NCBI RefSeq assembly: GCF_048128805.1
Contig: NC_136010.1
Coordinates: 22,890,480 to 22,954,479, forward strand
Direction: 5' to 3'
Length of the DNA stretch: 64,000 bases
DNA from: Centroberyx gerrardi
Lineage: Eukaryota > Chordata > Actinopteri > Beryciformes > Berycidae
The notes below the pieces were generated by a model. That model saw nothing but the letters and a program-made list of their open reading frames with translations. It was not told where the DNA came from and did not search any database. This document shows positions 56,585 to 64,000 of the stretch, in pieces. Each line of letters starts with the position of its first letter. Positions within the stretch are counted from its first letter, which is position 1. The position numbers and the translations under genes are program-made.

Positions 56585-58043
56585 TGATAAAAATCAGCAA
56601 CGTAGGAATCATTAGTTAATTTCTGCATATTTGCGAAATCACCTTTGTATTTATTTTTAAAATCAGCTAGAAATCCGCTAAATAGGCTAGAGCATTTTCA
56701 ATAACTATCGGCCCATAGTTATAGGTCTATAAGCCTGTCCTTATCATTAAGCTACAATTTACAACATACCATAATATCTTATGATGGTAATTTTTAAACA
56801 CGAAAGAATGAAAACTAATGTGTTTGTTGTCTCATGGCAAACATGAGAGGCCTGATTAAAACAACACGCTCCTTCAGAAAAATGACCGGCCTCTTGTATA
56901 TTTGTGAAATAACATATAAGTCATCTTTGAAACTGTATTTAGCTACAAGATGAGACGACTTATTCTCATGATAGTTGAATATCTCCTCACAAAGTTTGAA
57001 TTTCTTCTGATTTCTCTTTTCTGTCTCTCAAGGTTTTAAGCAGAATAATAACATTATATTAAGATCGCTTTTTGCCTCATCTGAGCGGAAGGTCCAGTGA
57101 TTAATCTCTCTGTTTTCTACATCCGTCCATCTTAATCAAAGATGAGTGCAGTCGCCCGTCTGTCTGCGTCTCTTCACCTTTTAATGGCCAACCACTTGAT
57201 GACGATTTGTGAAACGGCTTCAGTCGCCCCAAATTTATAGCTTTTGCATATAATTTCGTGTCAACCAATTTTAGTGACAGAGATCGTAATGCAAGTCTAT
57301 GTGATTTTAATGTTATTAAATAATGTTGTTATTAGGCTATTTAAAAAATAGGCCACTGAAAAGTCCCACAGTAAATTGTCACTTGAAGTAAAACAGAGAA
57401 GTCAACATGTAAATTATCACCTTTTACTTTTACTGCAAATAACCTTTACGCTTTTCAGGAAAAAAACAGTTCAAATATGTTTTTGTAAAACAACAATATT
57501 TTACAAATATGAAATTTTGTACAAAAAAAATACATAAAAGAAACAAACAAAGAAAACTTTCCCCCGTTTAAACTTTTTACTTTTTTGGTGTGAGTGTATG
57601 CGGTCATTGGAAGTGAATTATACAATTAGGGAATGAAAATTATTAGATCCAATGTGTTTGAGTTGTTGGCCTAATTCCAACAGTTGGCACAATCACCTTT
57701 CTTGTCTGAATATACATAGCCTGGGGTTACTGAGAAATGTTAATACGCCTGCAAAGCTACACAGGCTATACAGACAGTCATGCAAATTTTCTCAAATAAC
57801 AAACATATGTTTATCACTGCAGGTAACTCTTAATCTGAACAATTTAAACTATAATGATTAGAGCTAGACTCTTGTAGGCTAGTGAGATAAATCAGCCTCC
57901 TTATCTTGGCACCATTCTAATCATAATTGCAGCTACATCACCTACAGATTTATAGCCTCTTGCACATCCCAAAACAGGTTAGGATATCATCTCCAAATAG
58001 ACCTTATTTCAGTGATTAGGGTGTTAAAATGTCATTAACTCTT

Positions 58044-58049
58044 TTTATT
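58044..58049 (-). other. ssuh2: candidate poly(A) signal of ssuh2
   Basis: Minus-strand AATAAA about 400 nt past the stop codon. It lies beyond the (GATA)n/(GA)n microsatellite, which would then be inside the 3' UTR. Confidence 0.35.
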
Positions 58050-58145
58050 ATCATGTGACAACTTTCACACTATCAACATTAAATTATATCATCTGGAAAT
58101 TGAAACAACATAATATTAAATTATTCTGAAATGTTTACAAATGAG

Positions 58146-58148
58146 GAT

Positions 58149-58232
<84 letters not shown>
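58146..58232. repeat. (GATA)n then (GA)n compound microsatellite
   Basis: About 15 GATA units followed by a (GA)n run, within the presumed ssuh2 3' UTR. On the ssuh2 transcript it reads (TC)n(TATC)n. Confidence 0.97.
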
Positions 58233-58241
<9 letters not shown>

Positions 58242-58449
58242 TACATACATACATGTTGATCGACTGTAATTATCTCATTACAAAAAGCATTTCCACAACC
58301 CGCAGTACATCACCAGCATGACATGTCACACGTCATAGCCATCAATCACATACAAAAAAACAATTTCAATACATGAACTGCAAGTGATCTTCCATTAAAA
58401 CATGCAGCCTATAATTCCTGTGCAGCATGAGGCTGCAGCCCCGGCTCAG

Positions 58450-58599
58450 CTACATCACTGTGCAGCTGCAGCAGCAGCAGGCAGCAGGGTAATCAACAGC
58501 ACTGACTTTGAGGTCGGTCCCATACACAAAGAACACATGTGGCTTTCCCCTCCATTCGTAGGTCACCTTGGTAATGGGAAGCAACTCTATGGTTTGACG
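58450..58599 (-). CDS. ssuh2: ssuh2 terminal coding exon
   Basis: Encodes RQTIELLPITKVTYEWRGKP, HVFFVYGTDLKVSAVDYPAA and CCCCSCTVM, then TAG. The family end is likewise Cys-rich (human CCGCTIV). The acceptor CTCTGCAG|CGT follows a (CT)n tract. Confidence 0.95.
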   Translation of the reverse strand, partial: RQTIELLPITKVTYEWRGKPHVFFVYGTDLKVSAVDYPAACCCCSCTVM

Positions 58600-61500
58600 C
58601 TGCAGAGAGAGACAGAGAGAGAGAGAGAGAGTGAGTCAACAAGGGGAACAGATTCCAGTGTGTGTGCTGTGTGTGGGGCTTTAGTAGAAACACAGAGGCT
58701 TTGCGAAACCTCCCTACCTGCTGCAGAATGTTTGAAGTTTGAGAATACTTGGCTTGGTGCTCCCTCACTAGCCTTTCTGAGGTCGCCACCACTGTCGGCT
58801 CTGGGAAACTCACAACTGGGTGAACCTGCATCACACATCAAAGAGGTTAAAAAAAAGGTTGTCTTTTTTAAGCAGATAAATACCTTGTTTTTTTTTCCTA
58901 TTTGTTTTTACCATGATGTCAGAGTCTGTGAACAGCTCCTTTCCAGGCACCTCGTCCAGTTTGCCCATCATTAAACCACTGGACTGGTCCACTGTGTATT
59001 CTTCTTTGTTGGTAGTCCTGTAGGAAATGCAGAATATACACTACCAGTCAAAAGTTTGGACACACCTGATTGAATGCTCTATGTTTTTCCATTCTCTTAA
59101 AGCTATTTTGATCTAAAGGCTTCTGCTTAAATGCTTGAAATTTGTTTCTTAGATCAGTGGTTCTCAACATGGGGTCCGGGGACCACCAGGGGTCCTTGAG
59201 TGGGTTCCAGGGGGTCCCCAGCAAATTGATGAATTGTTAAACTTCACCATTATTTGATTTACAAGAAGTTAACACAATTAGAGAATGTAGAAGAATATCA
59301 TAGTTTCTCTGTTATCTCTCTACCTACAATACAGATAGTCATGGAATTCTGGACAACATCATATCTAACAATAAAAATATTCTCAGATTTGGGTCCAAGA
59401 GACAAAATCTCATCAAATGGGGGTCCGTCTCCCTAATTTGTACTAAATTAGGGTCCTTGATATGAAAAAGGTTGAGAATCACTGTCTTAGATAAATATAA
59501 ATAGTGAAGTTGATGCCAATATATGAATTTGTTTCCAAAGCCTTTGTCTTTCAAAGTAGCTGTGTACAATTAAAACGTGCATAAGTAGAAATAAACACTT
59601 TGTTCAAAAAAAAAAAAAGCATTTGTCTTTCCATCAAGGCAAAGGGCGGCTACTTTAAAGAATCTAAAATATAAGATAGTTTTGATTTGTTTAACACTCT
59701 TTTGCTACTGCATAATTCCATTTGTGTTATTTGATAGTTTTGATGTCTTTACTATTACTCTAAAATGTGGAAAAATAGTAAAAATAAGAAAAATGTGGTG
59801 TGTCCAAACTTTTGACTGGTAGTGTAGATGTATACATGTAGAGTGATGTATACAGTCTACTGTCTGTTGTATGACTTACACTTTCCCCTGCATGAATGTG
59901 AGGCTGTTGGCTGTGTAAGATGTGTGTCTCTATTTTAATGCATTACTTGTTGATATACGCCATGGCCACATTTATTATGTTTTATTATAAAGTGATTCTG
60001 ATTCTGCTATGCGAAAGTCAAACTACATTTGGCCATAAACAGGTTTGACACATCATGAAGGCTTTTGACTCAAAGTTTTGACCACAAAAAAGAAAAGGCA
60101 TTACAGCTCTGACACATTTTTGAAATAACAAACCAACAACGCTAACCATCTGACAATGACGCTGAGCGAGACCACGATCTTACGCTTGCCCAAACATTTA
60201 CCACATCTGGTCTTGCCCGAGCCAGAGCAACCCAAACACCTGTGAGACAAAAACAAAAACAAAAACAAAGGGGTCACATAATATACAGGTCATGTAGCAT
60301 TTTATGTCAAACAGCTCACACCTTATCATGCTATCGTGATACAGATTCAAAGGTTTGGATAAAAGAAAACAAAAAAAGAAACAAAAACAAAGCAGACTTA
60401 CCTCATCCTCCCACCTCCGCCACAGAGGATGCAGGTACGCGTATTGCTAGCAGTTCTGTGAACGCCGCGCCCGCCGCATCCATAGCATTGTCTCTATAAG
60501 AGATATGAGAACAGGCAAAGCATGAGCCAGACCAGCTGTCTGTGGGTCTCCTCTGTCGAAGCCTTCAGTGGTCACTTACTTTACCATGGCCGGAACAGTG
60601 AATGCAGCGCACTTTTCCCATGAAATCACAGTGAATGCAGTCCTGTTGGTGAAACGAAGCTCTGTTAGAGCCAGGGAAATGCTGACTTCACACTTTGACA
60701 GCCACTCTCCACTCAAACAGAATAACTGATATCAGTGATTTGGAGTGAAAGCTAGGCCTATACTGCCTTTATTCCCACGGTGGCCATTTTGAACTGTGTA
60801 CCAAGATGCACATCTTATGCCGCTTTTCCACCGCATGGTACCGGCTCAACTCGACTCGACTCTACTCGCCTTTTTTGGTTTTCCATTGGGCAAGTACCAG
60901 GTACCAGGTACCATATTACCTGGTACCTGGTACTTTTTTTGGTAGCACCTCCGTCGAGGTTCCAAGCGAGCTGAGGCGATACCAAAAGGTGACGTGAAAA
61001 CACTGCAGACTACTGATTGGTCAGAGAGAATCGTCATCATTGCCAGCAGCGATAGCGGGGATTTTAAAGCAGGCTAAAAACTGTTGTAATTTTGGCTCTA
61101 CGACTGTTAATATGTCACTTTATTAAGTTTTAATATTTTTTCAGGCGGGAAAGTAACCATGTAGATTCCCAATATGTGGTCAGTTTATCCAAATAACGCC
61201 TGTTTGTAAATCTGCTGCGACGTTTTCAGAGACCGTCTGCCTCGCAGTCCGCCATTCCGCAGTCTGAAGAGACGCAATGCGTTTTGGGGCGGTTGAGTAT
61301 GTCCAGTAAACTCATGCCGCACACTCAGAAATTCTTGCTAATCTAGTATACATCCACCCGGGCATTTCTCGCGTACACAAAATTTACATACTATGCAGTT
61401 GGAACGCACTACATACTCAATTTCACGTATGAATAGTACGTTAGTGTGCGTCGCTATGACGACCAGTTGTGGGGGGGGTGGGGGGGTACTATCTGCAGTG

Positions 61501-63302
61501 GAAAACCAAGTGGTACTACCAAAAGCGAGTAGAGTCGAGTCGAGGCGAGTTGAGCCGGTACCATGCGGTGGAAAAGCGGCTATACAAACGTCAAGAACTG
61601 GACAAACACTTGTCATTTCACAGATTCCCCACTAAAAGCCATATTAAAGGGATGAATCTCAAGGATTGTGGAGGGATATATATTCACGGTAATATACTAG
61701 CTAGTAGCTAACTAGCTAGTAAGCTAGCTAACTTCTCTGCTAAATTGCAGTTGTTGCAGCTGTTGCTCCTGAGATTGCTAGCTAATTTGATGACCACTAT
61801 CTATCTGAAGTCCTCACTTATGTGTTTTAGTAACATTATAGTTTTATTTAGACCTATAGGCTACATGCCAATCTTTCGGGTAGTTTCCCATCCCAACAGT
61901 TAAAAATGGCCGCCATGGGAAATGGTCAATGAATAGGCTACACTAGCCTACCTTCACAGATGATGTGTGTGGAATCTTGAGGATTTGCTCCCCATCGTTA
62001 AAAAAGGCGGGGACATCAACTGGAATGTCCCAGGGCTCAGGTGGTGTTTGGTCACTGGTGTCAATTGGCTCACCTGACATAAACACATCATACAGTCATA
62101 CTTTACATGTGAAGATAGATGCATTGGCTTATTGCAAACAAAGCAAATGTTTAGGTCCTATTAAAAGAGCCGTATTCCAGAGAGTAAAGACCCTCCAGAC
62201 ATCCAAGCAGCACCTGACCTGACCATCCTCTCTGTTTTCCTCAGAAACAAATAAGTATGCAAAAAGTACTTTACCATAGTATGGTAATCGATTCACTTGC
62301 GTCTTTCTTGTCTCGGTAAAGGTTTCCAGGCAATACTGAAGAGGGAAAGACATGAATCAAGCAGAGTGAGAAGAGCGAGAACATAAATTACAAGAGGCAA
62401 GAGGGACCGCTACATTTGACAGACTATCTTGTTTGAAAATGAAGAGTTTCATTTCAAACTTAGACATCTAGAACTCTTAAATAAAACAAATCAAGGCATG
62501 TTTTAAAGGATAGTAGGTGACTTCAGCCTTTGGTTACCAAAATCATAACAGTTTCACAGACTGCATCCTCTGAATTTTAGAGATATTCAACTAGTGTGAC
62601 AACAACCAGGCAGTATGATTAATGTCATCATGTGTGGGTCTCTGTCTCACCCTGTATGTATTAAAGGCCTCCATGTTGGTGATCAGGCCATTCTCCGCCG
62701 GCCTTGAACCGAAGAAGCGTTTATCTGACACGTACTTGACGAAGGCCTGTCGAGCTGCATCTTTGCTAAGAGATGGGATGCTGCAAAACAACACCATGAG
62801 TTCTACGTGGTTCAGAAAATGAAATCACACACTCACACATGATGTGTCTAGTTTGGAGCAACAGAGCTACGTTACTTTATACATTTTTTTTTCTGTAGGA
62901 CACTGATAACAAGTAAGGCTTTAAAGGATACTCTGAATATCACCACAGGTATCCGGATAGATTTTACTATTTTATTATTGTTATGGGTATGATGTGCAAA
63001 ATGTATTTGGAAACTTACTCCCAGTTTGGATGTGAGGGCTGAGCTTCAGGCCGGGCTGGGTTGGACAGCGTGGGAGGGGGAAGGATTGTACCTGCAACAG
63101 GTTTAGTGATGGTTTATATAAACTAATGAAACATCAGGTCATTCAACAATCAATCATCCATCAGTGAGTAGATGAATTGCCATGTGCATTTTCATATATT
63201 TTAAGATTACAAATTTCAGTCTGAGCAGCTGTATGGCAATCAGTATTCGGGCTGGTTACTGTACCTTCACCCTCTTCTACCGTTCCATCATAGCCAGGTA
63301 TG
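58450..63302 (-). CDS. ssuh2: ssuh2-family gene (SSU-2 homolog), 11 visible coding exons, 5' end missing
   Basis: The minus-strand exons splice in phase to 344 residues plus stop; human SSUH2 is about 350 aa. The order is: an N-terminal IPGYDGT and Pro-rich linker, a conserved region (FVKYVSDKRFFGS, YCLETFTETRKTQ), then a DnaJ-type zinc-binding segment with six CxxC motifs (CIHC, CIHCSGHG, CYGCGGRG, CILCGGGG, CLGCSGSG, CGKC), a LMMGKLDEVPGKELF segment, a RQTIELLPITKVTYEW domain and a cysteine-run end CCCCSCTVM. SSUH2 proteins are DnaJ-like chaperone-related proteins; human SSUH2 has been linked to tooth development. Fish carry several ssuh2 paralogues, so which one this is stays open. The first visible exon starts in phase 2, so at least one upstream coding exon is unresolved. 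Two transposons sit in the intron between 59018 and 60146, and a third in the intron between 60643 and 61951. Confidence 0.92.
58718..58825 (-). CDS. ssuh2: ssuh2 coding exon
   Basis: Encodes VHPVVSFPEPTVVATSERLV then REHQAKYSQTSNILQQ. The acceptor is TGATGCAG|GTT and the donor is CAGCAG|GTAGGG. Confidence 0.93.
58912..59017 (-). CDS. ssuh2: ssuh2 coding exon
   Basis: Encodes TTNKEEYTVDQSSGLMMGKL then DEVPGKELFTDSDIM. The acceptor is CCTACAG|G and the donor is ATCATG|GTAAAA. It is homologous to the human LLAKAKGENLFKDE region. Confidence 0.92.
59039..59824. mobile_element. Tc1/mariner-like non-autonomous element in ssuh2 intron
   Basis: Inverted ends cactaccagtcaaaagtttg / its complement at 59797-59824, flanked by TA on both sides, the Tc1/mariner target signature. 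No transposase ORF is present. It is interrupted by a nested hAT element. Confidence 0.88.
59155..59484. mobile_element. hAT-like (Charlie-type) MITE nested in the Tc1-like element
   Basis: Ends cagtggttctcaac and, inverted, cagtgattctcaac, flanked by a perfect 8-bp duplication TCTTAGAT (59147-59154 and 59485-59492), typical of hAT elements. About 330 bp, with no ORF of note. Confidence 0.9.
60147..60239 (-). CDS. ssuh2: ssuh2 coding exon (CxxC pairs 5-6)
   Basis: Encodes CLGCSGSGKTRCGKCLGKRK then IVVSLSVIVR. The acceptor is CTCACAG|G and the donor is AGATG|GTTAGC, a weaker but in-phase donor that completes a Trp codon. Confidence 0.92.
60402..60493 (-). CDS. ssuh2: ssuh2 coding exon (CxxC pairs 3-4)
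   Basis: Encodes RQCYGCGGRGVHRTASNTRT then CILCGGGGRM. These are DnaJ-like CxxCxGxG repeats. The acceptor is CTTATAG|AGA and the donor is GATGAG|GTAAGT. Confidence 0.93.
60580..60642 (-). CDS. ssuh2: ssuh2 coding exon (CxxC pairs 1-2)
   Basis: Encodes DCIHCDFMGKVRCIHCSGHG then K. The acceptor is CCAACAG|GAC and the donor is GGTAAA|GTAAGT. Confidence 0.93.
60819..61580. mobile_element. non-autonomous DNA transposon with long inverted ends, ssuh2 intron
   Basis: The left end gccgcttttccaccgcatgg and the right end are inverted copies, identical for about 35 bp and similar for about 60. TAT flanks both sides as a possible 3-bp duplication. It contains a perfect 19-bp hairpin at 60892-60935. There is no transposase. 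The class is not assigned. Confidence 0.8.
61952..62073 (-). CDS. ssuh2: ssuh2 coding exon
   Basis: Encodes GEPIDTSDQTPPEPWDIPVD and VPAFFNDGEQILKIPHTSSV then K. The PWDIPV-type segment leads into the CxxC region. The acceptor is TATGTCAG|GT and the donor is GTGAAG|GTAGGC. Confidence 0.92.
62275..62335 (-). CDS. ssuh2: ssuh2 coding exon
   Basis: Encodes YCLETFTETRKTQVNRLPYY plus one base, matching human YRLETFSESR. The acceptor is CTCTTCAG|T and the donor is CTATG|GTAAAG. Confidence 0.92.
62651..62780 (-). CDS. ssuh2: ssuh2 coding exon
   Basis: Encodes IPSLSKDAARQAFVKYVSDK and RFFGSRPAENGLITNMEAFN then TYR, similar to the human segment containing EEVAREALLSFVDSK. The acceptor is TTTTGCAG|C and the donor is TACAGG|GTGAGA. 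Confidence 0.92.
63019..63091 (-). CDS. ssuh2: ssuh2 coding exon (Pro-rich linker)
   Basis: Encodes GTILPPPTLSNPARPEAQPS and HPNWD. The acceptor is CTGTTGCAG|GT and the donor is CTGGGA|GTAAGT. It is in phase on both sides. Confidence 0.85.
63265..63302 (-). CDS. ssuh2: ssuh2 first visible coding exon (GYDGT motif)
   Basis: A 38-nt exon encoding IPGYDGTVEEGEG. The acceptor is TCATGACAG|C and the donor is GTGAAG|GTACAG. The PGY-G motif is typical of the N-terminal part of fish SSUH2 proteins. Confidence 0.75.
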
Positions 63303-64000
63303 CTGTCATGAAAAGGAAGCAAAAATGATTCATTACATTTACAACCCAGCATGCTGCGTCACATCTCTGACAGCTTAACTAAATGATTTTGAAATAAAAG
63401 TACAAACTCATCCTTTCTTAAGTTTTGCCCTGTTCATGCATGTTATACTACTGCCAACGTGCCATGTGGGAGGGGTTCTGTCTGGTTTGATAGGAGATGT
63501 GTAGGTGTAGAGCTACATGCTGTAGCAAAGAGGAACTGTGGGCTGTTCTCTGTGTGATGACCTGAACTCTGATCCAACTCATTTCTGAAATCCATTCAAA
63601 TCTGGGAAATTGTATTGAACTGATTTGACAGAAGTATTACCAGATATCAGAGTACTCAAATCTGCGTGAAAAATTATGTAAATATGGTAATGCATCAGAA
63701 GGTTTGATGACACAACAAGAACATTACTACCTTCTTCTTTTCATCTTTTTTTTTTTTTTGGTGAAAGCTGAAATTGATGCTAAAACAAATAAAAGTACTG
63801 TATGTGGTCATTTGAAGTGTTAATATAAATAAATGCCTTGCTGTCTTACATATTCCTGGTCACTGACTTTTCTTTCTCCCCCTTGGCTACATTATACCTT
63901 CACTCTCCCACCCTCCAGTGCTACCACCACCACCATAACCATTAATGATCATCATAACCTCCACCATCACCTGAAACATCACCACTATCACCTCCATCAA
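63303..64000. other. upstream of visible ssuh2 exons; no exon resolved
   Basis: The missing ssuh2 5' coding exon must end in phase 2. A donor-like ATAT|GTAAGA on the minus strand at about 63849 fits that phase, but no convincing start or acceptor was found. A GGT/GAT trinucleotide-rich tract occupies 63920-64000. Confidence 0.4.

Larger units (their letters stand above)
55441..58043. other. gata5 / ssuh2 intergenic region
   Basis: About 2.6 kb of AT-rich sequence between the proposed gata5 promoter and the ssuh2 3' end. It holds the dispersed repeat at 55620, an (ATAAA)n-like tract at 56360-56406 and a long palindrome at 56504-56584. No gene was recognised. It is expected to contain the proximal gata5 control region. 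Confidence 0.55.

Noticed and set aside
58146..58208. CRISPR-like or binding-site array
   Set aside because: Simple (GATA)n microsatellite with no spacers.
63885..64000. Gly-rich minus-strand stretch (NGYGGGGSTGG) ending in a donor-like GTGAAG|GTATAA, considered as another ssuh2 exon
   Set aside because: It ends in phase 1 while the next visible exon needs phase 2. The adjoining frame is broken by a stop, and the sequence is a GGT/GAT trinucleotide repeat.
55230..64000. miR-1 and miR-133a hairpins expected near GATA5 from human synteny
   Set aside because: Neither mature sequence nor its complement was seen on reading the region.

Overview
This window reads as genomic DNA of a ray-finned (teleost) fish. 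It has vertebrate GT-AG exon-intron genes, very dense (CA)n/(GT)n and (CT)n/(GA)n microsatellites, and short DNA transposons typical of fish (Tc1-like, hAT-like, fold-back MITEs). No open reading frame longer than about 310 codons exists. The long cysteine-valine or histidine-threonine ORFs are translated microsatellites. The genes were assembled by hand from splice sites and reading phase.

Three genes are supported, all on the minus strand. (1) rbbp8nl (RBBP8 N-terminal-like, a CtIP relative): 13 coding exons from the ATG at 14185 to the stop at 8420, about 626 aa in phase. It has the coiled coil with the LRAGLCDRC motif and a PLDLS CtBP-binding motif. (2) gata5: six coding exons from the ATG at 54143 to the stop at 47615, exactly 408 aa in phase, with two CX2CX17CX2C zinc fingers and the WCALSQA C-terminus. 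A non-coding first exon is proposed near 54974-55230. (3) An ssuh2-family gene (DnaJ-like CxxC protein): the last 11 coding exons from 63302 to the stop at 58450, 344 aa. Its 5' end lies upstream and is not resolved.

Layout: 1-8.3 kb is gene-free flank with one CpG-rich block (3.44-3.72 kb). 8.3-16.7 kb is rbbp8nl. 16.7-46.3 kb is a gene-poor interval full of microsatellites and MITEs, with several high-complexity blocks that resemble conserved non-coding elements. 46.3-55.2 kb is gata5. 55.2-58.0 kb is the short gata5/ssuh2 intergenic stretch. 58.0-64 kb is ssuh2. The rbbp8nl-gata5 pair in the same order and orientation matches human 20q13.33, while ssuh2 beyond gata5 does not match the human neighbour (the MIR1-1/MIR133A2 host region). 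The large interval downstream of gata5 is the natural place for its distal enhancers. The genes do not form a pathway: gata5 is an endoderm/heart transcription factor, and the other two are positional neighbours.

I did not find an undescribed biological system. The most interesting signals are structural: TG-repeat tracts replacing polypyrimidine tracts at rbbp8nl acceptors, a NAGNAG acceptor in the linker between the GATA5 zinc fingers, an inverted GATA-site pair beside the proposed gata5 first exon, a perfect 44-bp palindrome upstream of gata5, and a hAT element nested inside a Tc1-like element with intact target duplications.
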